This document shows, piece after piece, positions 1 to 8,096 of a stretch of 15,465 nucleotides of DNA. The stretch is from the NCBI GenBank assembly GCA_025350175.1, contig JANXYF010000064.1, positions 1 through 15,465 on the forward strand, in the 5' to 3' direction. Numbering within the stretch: the first letter of the stretch is position 1; each line of letters starts with the position of its first letter. The stretch is from Nitrosopumilales archaeon. GTDB lineage: Archaea > Thermoproteota > Nitrososphaeria > Nitrososphaerales > Nitrosopumilaceae. The notes below the pieces were generated by a model. That model was not told the origin of the DNA, did not search any database, and saw nothing but the letters and a program-made list of their open reading frames with translations. The translations under genes were made by a program, and so were the position numbers.

Positions 1-1
1 G

Positions 2-385
2 AAGGTATTGAATGCATTAGGCATAGATGGTAGAGATGGCAATGTAATTACAATTGCACTAAATGTTCCAAGCTCCAAGGTTGCAAAAAAAGACATCATA
101 AAAGTAGAGAACAAGTTTTTGCAAGATACAGATACTAACAAACTTGCACTTATTGCACCAAAGGCAACGGTGAACATAATTCGAGATTATAAACTAGTTG
201 AGAAAAGACGTGTTGCTCTGCCAAATCAAATAGAGCGAATTTTTCGATGTTCAAATCCAGATTGTATAACAAATAGTGATGAAGATATTCAACCTATAAT
301 GGATGTTGTTGACAAAACAGGACTTGTTCTAAGATGCAGATACTGTACAAGAACTTTGGATGTTAATGAATTAAAATATTATTAG
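2..385 (+). CDS. pyrI: Aspartate carbamoyltransferase regulatory subunit PyrI (5' end cut by window)
   Basis: PyrI is the non-catalytic subunit of aspartate carbamoyltransferase, the first committed step of pyrimidine synthesis. It binds nucleotide effectors and holds the catalytic PyrB trimers together through a structural zinc. The frame is open to base 2 (reading KVLNALG), so the gene begins outside the window and roughly 25 residues of the nucleotide-binding domain are missing; the TTG at base 8 is not a credible start. Visible family features are the segment ALNVPSSKVAKKDIIKVEN, then LALIAPKATVNIIRDYKLVEK, then the zinc domain with CSNPDC and CRYC (Cys81, 86, 110 and 113 counting from the TTG codon). 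All four zinc ligands are present. PyrB is expected just upstream, outside the window. The gene ends 5 nt before the convergent stop of ATPase subunit I. Confidence 0.95.
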   Translation, partial: KVLNALGIDGRDGNVITIALNVPSSKVAKKDIIKVENKFLQDTDTNKLALIAPKATVNIIRDYKLVEKRRVALPNQIERIFRCSNPDCITNSDEDIQPIMDVVDKTGLVLRCRYCTRTLDVNELKYY

Positions 386-390
386 AATTT

Positions 391-2406
391 CTATTTCTTT
401 TCTATTTGCATTTCATATTGATCAAAGGTAAACTTTCTCACAGTTCCAAATGGTTTGAATGCTCTTCCATTACCATGATAGAACTTTGAGAAGAATTCAA
501 CATAGATCAACCTAGCTCCCTGAATTCCTGGTTCAAAGACACCAATTATAATATTGAATATGTGACCTATGAAGAGTATAATTGTTCCAAGAACAATGAA
601 AGGAATTCCATGATGTAGTGTTTTGAAAAATATAAAGTCAATTACATCAGCCAAGATAACAGATGCCAAAAGAATTCCAATAAGTCTGGTGTATGAGAGT
701 ATGTGACTTACAATAGATGGCAACTCCATGATTGCCCTTGGACCTTCTCCTACAAACATTAGGCCAATTCCGCCTATCATCAAGCCTATGTAGGCTGCAC
801 CTTGAGTACTATGTACTGGATTAACGTGTTGATGATGCATTAGTGCGAGGCCAAAGAGTACTACACCCCAACCAAAGAGTAACCAGCCCATTTTACCAAT
901 TGCGTGTTTTTTGAGACCTTCACGCATACTGTTCAAGATACCAAGAATTAGTCCAAATGTTACCATTCCAAGACCAATGTATCCACTGATTAGTAATAAT
1001 TTTCTCAGGCCAGTAATTGGACTGAATATTGTTCCATCTGCTGGAAGATGTAAACCTAGATGGCTATTGAGAAAACCAAATAGGTAACCGTTAAGATGAA
1101 ATCCAAAGTAGAGGTTAAACACAAATCCTAATCCTATTGCAATGATAGCGCCTGGTGTCATTGCTTTTGCTAGTTTTACCATCTGTCGTCGTTTCAGTAT
1201 ATTCAGTGCAAAACTTTTCAACATGCCTGGCATGATGTTAATGTCTCTCTTTCCACCTTCAATTCTTCGAATAACCCATCGACAAACTAGAAGTATAAAA
1301 AGTCCATATCCTGCATCTCCTACCATCATACCGTAGAATATTGGGAAGAGTATACCAAAGATTAGTGTAGGATCAAACTCTTTACCTTCTGGTAAAGAAT
1401 AGAATCTGATAAAGGCCTCAAAGAGTTTGAATCTTTTTGGATTGTCAAATTGTGTAGGTGGATGCTCGTCTGTTTCAAGTTCAAACAGCATTGTACCTTT
1501 AGTATTTTTTTCAAATACTGTTCTTAGTTGATTTATCTTTGATTTTGGTATCCATCCTTCAAGTGCAAACGAGTCTGATGTAACTCCCAAGTTATCAATG
1601 ACTTCAAGTTTTCTATTCTCAATTTCAAGTTGCTCTTCAATACACACAATATTTACATAATTAGCATTTGAGATTTCATCAAGTTGTCTCTCAACTTCTT
1701 TTAGTTTTTGTGAAATCTCAGACTGTTTTGTTTTGAGTTTTTGAATTAGCTGGTCTGCCTTTCCATCTAGCTTTGGAACTGCCTCTAACTTTACATCATA
1801 TTCTTGAACTACAGTGGCAAGCGCATGAGGTGGAAAGTTTGGAAATGTTACAAGAACTAAACTTGTAGTATCTTTTCCTTCTTTTGAATAGATAAAGACA
1901 TCTTGGCTATTAACATCAAGTGCCTTTCTGAAAGCAGAATAGTTCTTTGAATTCATTCTGCCAAAATAAGAGTGTGCCATTTTTAATTGAAGAACATTAA
2001 AGTCTTCTTGGAAAAATGAGAACTCTTCAACTAGTTTGATATTACTTTCTGTCTCGTTGTGTTGTGTTAGAAGACTTTCCTTTTCTTTTTCCAAGGTTGC
2101 AACTTTGTCATCTATATTGATAGATTTTGTAGCCTGCATAATTTGGTCTACAGAGGTAAATCTTTGGCACTGTGTTGCCTCCCTTCGAGGTAGTACGGTC
2201 TTTAGAGCCTTCATTCGTAAAAGTTGATCTGAGACTTGTCTAAATTGGTCATTATCACGCTCATTTCTTATCAAGGGGATAACATCTTTTGAGAGTGGTT
2301 CTATCTGTAAAACGTTAAGATCGTGTAAAATAGACACTACAGTTTGATTTTCTTTTCGAAGCCCAAGCACTGCAATTTTTCCCATTGGGACTGGTTTTAG
2401 AACCAA
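391..2406 (-). CDS. atpI: A-type ATP synthase subunit I (membrane stator, a-subunit homologue)
   Basis: Subunit I forms the ion half-channels beside the K ring and anchors the peripheral stalks. Residues 1 to about 345 form the soluble arm, with two long charged helical stretches (about 95-130 and 215-265). From about 346 the protein is membrane-embedded, with roughly seven or eight hydrophobic segments. The family motif FGILFPIFYGMMVGDAGYGL opens this part. SHILSYTRL places the essential channel arginine at Arg574, and GARLIYVEFFSKFY places a second conserved arginine at Arg632. The length of 671 is normal for the family. The start is TTG: GAGGT lies 7 nt upstream (2414-2418), whereas the first ATG (2385, residue 8) has no SD at a useful distance. 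It is the last gene of the operon and lies in the same frame as subunit H, separated by TAG and one ATC codon. Confidence 0.96.
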   Translation of the reverse strand: MVLKPVPMGKIAVLGLRKENQTVVSILHDLNVLQIEPLSKDVIPLIRNERDNDQFRQVSDQLLRMKALKTVLPRREATQCQRFTSVDQIMQATKSINIDDKVATLEKEKESLLTQHNETESNIKLVEEFSFFQEDFNVLQLKMAHSYFGRMNSKNYSAFRKALDVNSQDVFIYSKEGKDTTSLVLVTFPNFPPHALATVVQEYDVKLEAVPKLDGKADQLIQKLKTKQSEISQKLKEVERQLDEISNANYVNIVCIEEQLEIENRKLEVIDNLGVTSDSFALEGWIPKSKINQLRTVFEKNTKGTMLFELETDEHPPTQFDNPKRFKLFEAFIRFYSLPEGKEFDPTLIFGILFPIFYGMMVGDAGYGLFILLVCRWVIRRIEGGKRDINIMPGMLKSFALNILKRRQMVKLAKAMTPGAIIAIGLGFVFNLYFGFHLNGYLFGFLNSHLGLHLPADGTIFSPITGLRKLLLISGYIGLGMVTFGLILGILNSMREGLKKHAIGKMGWLLFGWGVVLFGLALMHHQHVNPVHSTQGAAYIGLMIGGIGLMFVGEGPRAIMELPSIVSHILSYTRLIGILLASVILADVIDFIFFKTLHHGIPFIVLGTIILFIGHIFNIIIGVFEPGIQGARLIYVEFFSKFYHGNGRAFKPFGTVRKFTFDQYEMQIEKK

Positions 2407-2409
2407 GAT

Positions 2410-2733
2410 CTATACCTCTTTTAATAAAATATCAATTATTTCTTTAACTATATGAGAATCAATTTTTGAAGAAATTGTTTTTGCCTTGTTTTTTGCCTCT
2501 TCTACAATTTTTTCTGTTTCAACATTTGCTTTCTTTCTTGCCTGCTCTATATATGATTCAACTAGTTTTTCCCCATCTGATTTTGCAGTTGTAATTGATT
2601 TGGTAACATGAATTTCAAAATTTCTCAATTCATCTATTACTTTCTTCTTTTGTTCATCAATTTCTTTTTGAATCTTCTCTTCGGCTTCTTTTATTTGTGT
2701 AAGTGATTGTACATATTTTTCTGATGTAGACAT
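2410..2733 (-). CDS. atpH: A-type ATP synthase subunit H (peripheral stalk coiled coil)
   Basis: A 107-residue protein made almost wholly of charged helix, with runs such as KEAEEKIQKEIDEQKKK and EQARKKANVETEKIVEEAKNKAK. This fits the H/G subunit, which pairs with subunit E to form the peripheral stalks that stop the head rotating with the rotor. Such sequences diverge fast, so the name rests on composition, length and operon position, not on a catalytic motif. The ATG at 2733 is chosen because GGAG (2742-2745) lies 8 nt upstream. A longer reading from 2787 would add 18 residues that are unlike a stalk and would overlap the small ORF at 2735-2821 in another frame. The gene begins one base after that ORF's stop (TAA A ATG), which suggests coupling. 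In the classic euryarchaeal operon H comes first; here it is next to last. Confidence 0.8.
   Translation of the reverse strand: MSTSEKYVQSLTQIKEAEEKIQKEIDEQKKKVIDELRNFEIHVTKSITTAKSDGEKLVESYIEQARKKANVETEKIVEEAKNKAKTISSKIDSHIVKEIIDILLKEV
2414..2418 (-). promoter_or_regulatory. Shine-Dalgarno GAGGT deciding the TTG start of subunit I
   Basis: Read on the minus strand, GAGGT lies 7 nt before the TTG at 2406 and 28 nt before the first ATG at 2385. This favours TTG initiation. The motif sits inside the last codons of subunit H, so the two are probably translationally coupled. Confidence 0.7.
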
Positions 2734-2734
2734 T

Positions 2735-2821
2735 TTAACCGCTCCAAAAGTGTTTGCTTGCATATAGTGCCAAGCCGATTGTAGCAAGAATATTTCCCAT
2801 CTTAAATGCTCTAATTATCAT
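2735..2821 (-). CDS. Small 28-residue putative membrane peptide inside the ATP synthase operon
   Basis: A short ORF in the 119-nt gap between subunits D and H. It has an ATG start, TAA stop and 28 sense codons. AAAGGA (2830-2835) places AGGA exactly 8 nt before the ATG, the same spacing as the GGAG motifs of subunits H and C. Its TAA is followed by one base and then the ATG of H, the tight packing seen throughout this operon. The product begins MIIRAFKMGN, continues with a hydrophobic stretch ILATIGLALYA (about residues 11-21), and ends with Lys, His, Phe and Trp near the C-terminus. Two positive charges before the hydrophobic part suggest a single-pass membrane peptide with its N-terminus inside. 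I recognise no family. It could be a small accessory subunit or assembly factor of the membrane sector, or only a leader that couples translation of H. Met8 is an alternative start without an obvious SD. Confidence 0.6.
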   Translation of the reverse strand: MIIRAFKMGNILATIGLALYASKHFWSG

Positions 2822-2829
2822 AAAGAATT

Positions 2830-2835
2830 TCCTTT
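2830..2835 (-). promoter_or_regulatory. Shine-Dalgarno of the 28-residue ORF
   Basis: AAAGGA on the minus strand, with AGGA 8 nt before the ATG at 2821. It lies in the 31-nt spacer after the stop of subunit D and serves no other start codon that I can see. Confidence 0.6.
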
Positions 2836-2852
2836 GTTGTGGATTTACAAAT

Positions 2853-3521
2853 CTAGGCAAGAATTTCTTTCTCCTTTTTTAGTAAAGCTTCTTGTTCTCT
2901 TTCACCCATCTTTCGTTTGACAGTCTTTAGCATCATGAAAGTATCTCGTTCCATCTCATCTAGTCGGAATATTATGAATTTGATTGCAGCTAGTAATCGT
3001 GGAATGAATACATTTTCAATAGCATTAGATTTTCTTTTTGTTTTTTCAATCTCAAGCAATAGTTTGCGAAGTGTTGTTTCCTTTTCTGCTACATCAAGAA
3101 CCATCTTGTGTACATTATGAAATGCTTTGATTGCTTCATTAATTGAAGGCGGTAATTCTAAAAGATGTTCTGTCAGAGCTTGATTGTTTTTTCCGCCTTC
3201 TATCTTAGGAATTCGAACACCCATGACATTCTTTGGAGTAATTTGTAGTTTATTTAATTGAGGGATCTTCATGGCTTCATTTTCTAGTCTCATAGCCCCA
3301 GCAAGCATTTCAGCCATTCGAATGGCTTGATATCCTTTTACTAGTTCTGCTTGAAGACCGCTTCTAAGTGAAGCTACACTTTTGCTTGTGTTAAAGAACT
3401 CCAAAATTAGTGCCTGTCTTTTTAGCTTGAGTAATTTTAGACCTTTTTTTGCAACAATAATTCTTCGTTTTGTACGGATGTATTCAAGACGGGTTGGTCT
3501 AATGTTAATTACTGATGGCAA
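2853..3521 (-). CDS. atpD: A-type ATP synthase subunit D (central rotor shaft)
   Basis: Subunit D is the long antiparallel coiled coil that passes through the A3B3 head and links it, with F and C, to the membrane ring (equivalent to gamma in F-type enzymes). The N-terminal helix carries the family pattern NIRPTRLEYIRTKRR, followed by KKGLKLLKLKRQALILEF. The long C-terminal helix includes VFIPRLLAAIKFIIFRLDEMERDTF. At 222 residues it is of normal length. The start is TTG, 2 nt after the stop of subunit B, with GGTG 7 nt upstream; the nearest in-frame ATG lies about 70 codons further in and would delete the essential N-terminal helix. D and I, both single-copy subunits, are the operon members with a clear TTG start, whereas the three-copy A and B start with ATG. 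Confidence 0.95.
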   Translation of the reverse strand: MPSVINIRPTRLEYIRTKRRIIVAKKGLKLLKLKRQALILEFFNTSKSVASLRSGLQAELVKGYQAIRMAEMLAGAMRLENEAMKIPQLNKLQITPKNVMGVRIPKIEGGKNNQALTEHLLELPPSINEAIKAFHNVHKMVLDVAEKETTLRKLLLEIEKTKRKSNAIENVFIPRLLAAIKFIIFRLDEMERDTFMMLKTVKRKMGEREQEALLKKEKEILA

Positions 3522-3523
3522 TT

Positions 3524-4912
3524 TTATGCACCTGCACCAGATTTCTTTCTGTACTTTTCGATTAATTCTGGCTTGATACGATTAAGTTCAGAGTCTGATA
3601 ATTCACTTAATAGTTCCCAGCCAATATCCAAAGTTTGTTCAATTGAACGGTTCTCGTCCATTCCTTGATTGACAAACTTTCTTTCAAAGTCATTAGCAAC
3701 TTTCATGAATTTTCTATCAAGATCACTAAGAGCTTCTTCACCTACGATTGCAGCCAATGATCTTGCATCCTTACCCTGTGCATAAGATGAATAAAGTTGA
3801 TCTGCAAGGCTTCGATGATCTTCTCTTGTACTTCCCTTTCCAATACCTTGGTTCATCAAACGTGAAAGACTTGTCAAGACATCTACAGGAGGGTGGATGT
3901 CTCCTCTGTGAAGATCTCTGCTCATAACAATCTGTCCTTCCGTAATGTAACCAGTAAGATCTGGAATTGGGTGAGTGATATCGTCTGCAGGCATTGTAAG
4001 AATTGGAATCTGAGTAACAGAACCGTTTCTTCCCTTGATTTTTCCCGCTCTTTCATATAATGATGACAAGTCAGTGTACATGTAACCAGGATATCCTCTT
4101 CTTCCTGGAACTTCTTCTCTTGCAGCGGAAATTTCTCTTAATGCTTCACAATAGTTTGTCATATCAGTCATGATTACAAGAACATGCATGTCTCTTTCAT
4201 AAGCAAGATATTCTGCAGTAGTTAATGCAAGTCTTGGAGTAAGTAGACGCTCCATTGATGGATCAGATGAGAGATTTAGAAATAGTGCAGTTCTTCCAAG
4301 TGCTCCACTTTCTTCAAATTGTTTTACGAAAAAGTTTGCTTCTTCACTTGTAATTCCCATTGCTGCAAAGACTACTGAAAAGTTCTCTGAACCTCCGAGA
4401 ACTTTTGCCTGTCTTGCAATCTGTGCTGCAAGTAAGTTATGAGGAAGACCTGCACCTGAAAATATTGGAAGTTTCTGACCTCTGACTAGAGTATTCATTC
4501 CGTCAATGTTAGACATTCCAGTTTGAATGAATTCAGATGGTTCTTCTCTTGAATATGGGTTAATACCAGAACCTACCAAGTCAACTTTGGTTTTAGAAAC
4601 AATTTTTGGACCATTATCTTTTGGATTTCCAAGACCATCAAATACACGACCCAACATTTCGTCAGATACTGCCAACTGTGCAGTCTCTCCAAGGAATCTT
4701 ACGGATGTATCACCAATGTTAAGACCTAATGTTGCACCAAAGACCTGAACAACTGCAAGACCTTGTCTTGTATCAAGAACTTGACCCTGTCTTCTTTCAC
4801 CGTTTGGTAGTTTTATTTCTACCATTTCACCATAGGCTGCATTTTCTACACCCTCTACAAACATTAGAGGACCTGCAATCTTTGAAATTGTTTTGTATGA
4901 AATATCAGTCAT
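3524..4912 (-). CDS. atpB: A-type ATP synthase subunit B (non-catalytic nucleotide-binding-fold subunit)
   Basis: Subunit B alternates with A in the head ring and contributes the arginine side of the catalytic interface, but lacks a working P-loop. The sequence shows FSGAGLPHN (residues 151-159) where the catalytic subunit has a Walker A loop, the expected degenerate form. Other family blocks are MTDMTNYCEALREISAAREEVPGRRGYPGYMYTDLSSLYERAG and ILTMPADDITHPIPDLTGYITEGQI. A beta-barrel domain occupies about residues 1-75, and a helical C-terminal domain follows residue 370. At 462 residues it is full length. The ATG immediately follows the TAA of subunit A with no spacer; GGAGG (4924-4928) lies 11 nt upstream. 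No intein, frameshift or missing block was seen. Confidence 0.98.
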   Translation of the reverse strand: MTDISYKTISKIAGPLMFVEGVENAAYGEMVEIKLPNGERRQGQVLDTRQGLAVVQVFGATLGLNIGDTSVRFLGETAQLAVSDEMLGRVFDGLGNPKDNGPKIVSKTKVDLVGSGINPYSREEPSEFIQTGMSNIDGMNTLVRGQKLPIFSGAGLPHNLLAAQIARQAKVLGGSENFSVVFAAMGITSEEANFFVKQFEESGALGRTALFLNLSSDPSMERLLTPRLALTTAEYLAYERDMHVLVIMTDMTNYCEALREISAAREEVPGRRGYPGYMYTDLSSLYERAGKIKGRNGSVTQIPILTMPADDITHPIPDLTGYITEGQIVMSRDLHRGDIHPPVDVLTSLSRLMNQGIGKGSTREDHRSLADQLYSSYAQGKDARSLAAIVGEEALSDLDRKFMKVANDFERKFVNQGMDENRSIEQTLDIGWELLSELSDSELNRIKPELIEKYRKKSGAGA

Positions 4913-6676
4913 TTATCGTGTTGCCTCCGTTAATAATGTTGAAAATTCTTGTTGCATTTTGCTCTTTGTGTCCTTTACTAGTTGTTCAACTTGATCTTCC
5001 TTTGTCCATTTAATTTTCGATATCATTTTTCTTGATTCTAACTGGCCAATCTTTACAGATGTAATTCCTTTCTTGATTGCATCTGCTTCCATCTTACCAA
5101 ATTCTAAGATTGTAGACAACATTAAGAATTGTTTTCCAATTGATGTGTATGTATCCACATCATCGTATGCACTCTGCTGAAGATAGTCTTCTCTAATTGA
5201 TCTTGCAGTATCCAGTACACCCTTTTCTGGTTCTGGAAGTGCATCATAACCTACAAGCTGGACAATTTCTTGCAACTCAGATTCTTTTTGTAAAATTTCA
5301 AGTGCTTCTTTTCTTGATGAAATCCATGTTGCTGATACATTATTCTTGTACCAATCTCCCATGCCGTCTGCATAAAGTGAATAGCTGGTTAGCCAGTTAA
5401 TTGATGGAAAGTGTCTTCTTGATGCCAAGCTTGCGTCAAGTGCCCAGAAAACTCTTGTTACTCTAAGTGTGTTTTGAGATACTGGTTCTGAAAAGTCACC
5501 ACCTGGTGGAGATACTGCACCGACAAGTGTAAGAGAACCTACACGTTCTTCAGGTGAAATAACAATTGCTTTTCCACCCCTCTCATAAAATTCTGCCAGT
5601 CTTCTACCTAGATAAGCTGGATATCCTTCTTCACCTGGCATTTCTTCTAGTCTACCAGAAATTTCTCTGAGTGCTTCTGCCCATCTTGAAGTACTGTCTG
5701 CCATTAATGCAACACCGTATCCCATATCACGATAATATTCTCCCATTGTAATACCAGTGTAGATACTTGCTTCACGTGCAGCTACTGGCATGTTAGAAGT
5801 ATTAGCAACAAGAATTGTACGCTCCATCAAAGGTCTCTTTGACTTGGGATCCTCGAGTTTTGGAAATGTTGTAAGAACCTCAGTCATTTCATTTCCTCTT
5901 TCTCCACAACCTACATAGACAATCACATTACTGTCAGCCCATTTTGCAAGCTGCTGCTGAGTTACTGTCTTTCCACTTCCAAATGGACCTGGAATTGCAG
6001 CTGTGCCACCTTTTGCAACTGGGAAGAAAGTATCAAGTACTCTTTGTCCAGTAAGCAGTGGTTCCTCTGGAGGTAACTTGCGAAGAACTGGTCTTGGAGT
6101 TCTTACAGTCCACCAGCTGGACAGACCAATCTCTGTCTTGGTTCCATTTTGTACGGTTGCAACAATATCATTAACAGTATACTTGCCTTCAGAAATATCA
6201 GTCAGTGTTCCTTTAACATTGTAAGGAACCATTATCTTGTGCATGATAAGTGGAGTTTCTTGAACTTCACCAATTATTTCTCCAGGAGAAACATGATCTC
6301 CTTTTTTCTTTAATGGAACAAAGTCCCATTTTATTTTCTGGTCAAGTGCAGGAATGACTTTTCCTCTACTGATAAAGTCACCACTTTGTTCTCTTAGGAT
6401 ATTCAGTGGTCTTTGTATTCCATCATAAATGGATTTTAGTAAACCTGGTCCAAGCTGCATTGAGAGTGGTCTTTTTGTGTTGATTACCTTCTCTCCTGGA
6501 CGAAGACCAGTTGTATCTTCATAAACTTGAACTGTTGCCTTGATTCCGTCGATTTTAATTATTTCTCCTACTAGTCCCATATCACCAATGCGAACAACGT
6601 CAAACATTTGTGCGCCTTCAAGGCCACTTGCGATTACTACAGGACCTGAAATTCTTGTGATTATTCCTTCAGCCAT
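4913..6676 (-). CDS. atpA: A-type ATP synthase catalytic subunit A
   Basis: The catalytic subunit, which makes or hydrolyses ATP at the A/B interfaces. In order it shows an N-terminal beta-barrel (about 1-70), the non-homologous insert typical of A/V-type catalytic subunits (about 110-190, with GDHVSPGEIIGEVQETPLIMHKIMVP), the Walker A loop GPFGSGKT (230-237), the glutamate-bearing GERGNEMTE (258-266), the signature SRWAEALREISGRLEEMPGEEGYPAYL, and a helical C-terminal domain. All expected catalytic residues are present and the length of 587 is standard, with no intein in the P-loop. It starts 9 nt after the stop of F. No strong SD is visible; TGATGATGATAA directly precedes the ATG and could pair only weakly with the 16S tail. 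Confidence 0.99.
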   Translation of the reverse strand: MAEGIITRISGPVVIASGLEGAQMFDVVRIGDMGLVGEIIKIDGIKATVQVYEDTTGLRPGEKVINTKRPLSMQLGPGLLKSIYDGIQRPLNILREQSGDFISRGKVIPALDQKIKWDFVPLKKKGDHVSPGEIIGEVQETPLIMHKIMVPYNVKGTLTDISEGKYTVNDIVATVQNGTKTEIGLSSWWTVRTPRPVLRKLPPEEPLLTGQRVLDTFFPVAKGGTAAIPGPFGSGKTVTQQQLAKWADSNVIVYVGCGERGNEMTEVLTTFPKLEDPKSKRPLMERTILVANTSNMPVAAREASIYTGITMGEYYRDMGYGVALMADSTSRWAEALREISGRLEEMPGEEGYPAYLGRRLAEFYERGGKAIVISPEERVGSLTLVGAVSPPGGDFSEPVSQNTLRVTRVFWALDASLASRRHFPSINWLTSYSLYADGMGDWYKNNVSATWISSRKEALEILQKESELQEIVQLVGYDALPEPEKGVLDTARSIREDYLQQSAYDDVDTYTSIGKQFLMLSTILEFGKMEADAIKKGITSVKIGQLESRKMISKIKWTKEDQVEQLVKDTKSKMQQEFSTLLTEATR

Positions 6677-6685
6677 TTATCATCA

Positions 6686-7024
6686 TCAACTCGAGGGGAT
6701 ACTTATTCCTAACACTCTCTTTGCTAGTACAGCAATAGATTCTTCTTGAATATTACCTTCTAAAGCAGGCATGAATATCAACAAAGGTTCGATCGAGCCT
6801 TCGATCCTTTTCCTAAAGATCGCAGGGAGGCTACTTCGAACAACATCACTTACAATAATTAGACTATAGTTACCGGATGAAAAGAGATCTTGAATTATCT
6901 TGCTTGCCTCTTCACCACTTGTAATGAAGGTGTCTTCTATTCCTAGAAGATTATATCCTATAGCAAGTTCTCGCTCCCCTACTACTGCTATTTTTCCACT
7001 GCTTTCAGATTGTTGTTTTGACAT
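6686..7024 (-). CDS. atpF: A-type ATP synthase subunit F (central stalk)
   Basis: Subunit F is a small Rossmann-like protein that binds the side of the D shaft and modulates coupling. The 112-residue sequence has the family layout: KIAVVGERELAIGYNLLGIEDTFI at the N-terminus (glycine-rich first strand and loop), a central strand YSLIIVSDVVRSSL, and a C-terminal region ending in SIAVLAKRVLGIS. It lies between C (4-nt gap) and A (9-nt gap), the standard order. GTGAG sits just before the ATG as a partial SD. About eight N-terminal residues rich in Ser, Gln and Lys precede the fold and are probably disordered. Confidence 0.93.
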   Translation of the reverse strand: MSKQQSESSGKIAVVGERELAIGYNLLGIEDTFITSGEEASKIIQDLFSSGNYSLIIVSDVVRSSLPAIFRKRIEGSIEPLLIFMPALEGNIQEESIAVLAKRVLGISIPSS

Positions 7025-7028
7025 TTTC

Positions 7029-8096
7029 TCACTCTATTAATAATAATGAATTAATGTAATCTTGTGATAGGTTATAGCGTTTACCATAAGCGATCCTTTT
7101 GATATTTTCACGCTCGTGTTCTGTATTAATGATAAAGTAGAATATAGTACCAATTGAAAGTGCAATATTTTTCAATTTTTTGACATATTCGGAATTTATG
7201 AATTTATCCAGTGCGACCTCAAAGTCGATCAGACTCTTTGATTGTTTGTATTGTGCTAGTGCATTTACTAGCATGAATCTATTTTCAATTCTGCCTACAA
7301 TTTCTGCTACATCTTTTGCTCCATAGACATCTAGCAATTCATTTTTAGTCATTTTGCCACCCTCGACTAGATGTTTGCTTACTATATCCTTGTCAAGATC
7401 AGATTCTTTTCCTTTAAGAAGACTGAGAACATTTTTCTTGTCTATTTCTGCTCTTATTAGATCACGGATTATTCCCTCATCACCTTGGAAGAACTTGAGT
7501 GACTCTAGCAAATTATGATAATAGAAAGACTGTAATGCAGACATCATAGGTCCAAGATCGCCTGTCTTTTGATATGTTTCCAGGTGTTGCATCAGAACTG
7601 TTCCATAATTGTATTTTACAAGTTGATTTACAACGCCATCAACTCCAGTTTGAGATAAAATTATCTTCATTTCATCATGAGAGATATTTCCAGCAGATAT
7701 TCCTGCAGGAACATTTCTGCTTGAGACAAGAAATGATTCTGTCTCTGAGATTGGCCTTCCCATACTCTTTGCAGAGAGTATAAGCTCAATATTGTAAATA
7801 TCCCATTTTGAAAGATATGCCCTTACAGCAGATTTGCCACTAAATGGAGTAGCCTCTAATGCAGTCTTGTTGATATATACAAGATGTCTGTTAAGTGCAA
7901 CTTCTAATAGTTCAGATTGCTTGAAAACTGATGCGGCCTTTATGATTTCTGCATTATACCAGGTAGACTCGAGTGTCTTTATCATCTCAGTCTCGTCTTT
8001 TGCTTTCATTAGATTTTGCATTACGTCTTTTGAAAGAAGATTAAGTGAAATTGCTTGTAGTCTACCAAATGATGATGCGTATTGTGATGTTGGCAT
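7029..8096 (-). CDS. atpC: A-type ATP synthase subunit C (central stalk adaptor, V-type subunit d homologue)
   Basis: Subunit C is the funnel-shaped helical protein that seats the central shaft on the K ring. At 355 residues it has the family size and the expected internal repetition of helical units, with motifs such as SKWDIYNIELILSAKSMGRPIS in the first half and IRAEIDKKNVLSLLKGK in the second. The family C-terminal pattern is present as NTEHERENIKRIAYGKRYNL. Its ATG overlaps the TAA of subunit E as TAATG, and GGAG (8105-8108) lies 8 nt upstream, so translation is probably coupled to E. No deviation from the family is apparent. Confidence 0.93.
   Translation of the reverse strand: MPTSQYASSFGRLQAISLNLLSKDVMQNLMKAKDETEMIKTLESTWYNAEIIKAASVFKQSELLEVALNRHLVYINKTALEATPFSGKSAVRAYLSKWDIYNIELILSAKSMGRPISETESFLVSSRNVPAGISAGNISHDEMKIILSQTGVDGVVNQLVKYNYGTVLMQHLETYQKTGDLGPMMSALQSFYYHNLLESLKFFQGDEGIIRDLIRAEIDKKNVLSLLKGKESDLDKDIVSKHLVEGGKMTKNELLDVYGAKDVAEIVGRIENRFMLVNALAQYKQSKSLIDFEVALDKFINSEYVKKLKNIALSIGTIFYFIINTEHERENIKRIAYGKRYNLSQDYINSLLLIE

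Noticed and set aside
1142..1336. Open frames antisense to the ATPase genes (for example 1142-1336, 4729-5013, 5197-5400)
   Set aside because: Low-complexity products and complete overlap with strongly conserved coding sequence; they are shadows of the real genes.
2734..2787. An N-terminal extension of subunit H starting at 2787
   Set aside because: The extra 18 residues do not resemble a stalk helix, no SD fits that start, and the stretch is used in another frame by the 28-residue ORF. The ATG at 2733 has GGAG at 8 nt.
5966..5989. An intein or insertion at the P-loop of subunit A
   Set aside because: Several archaeal catalytic subunits carry an intein here, but the loop GPFGSGKT is uninterrupted and the total length is normal.
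6640..6690. A possible C/D-box small RNA at the F-A junction (GATGATGA followed by CTGA on the minus strand)
   Set aside because: No matching C' and D boxes or closing stem follow; the bases are explained by the F stop and the first codons of A.
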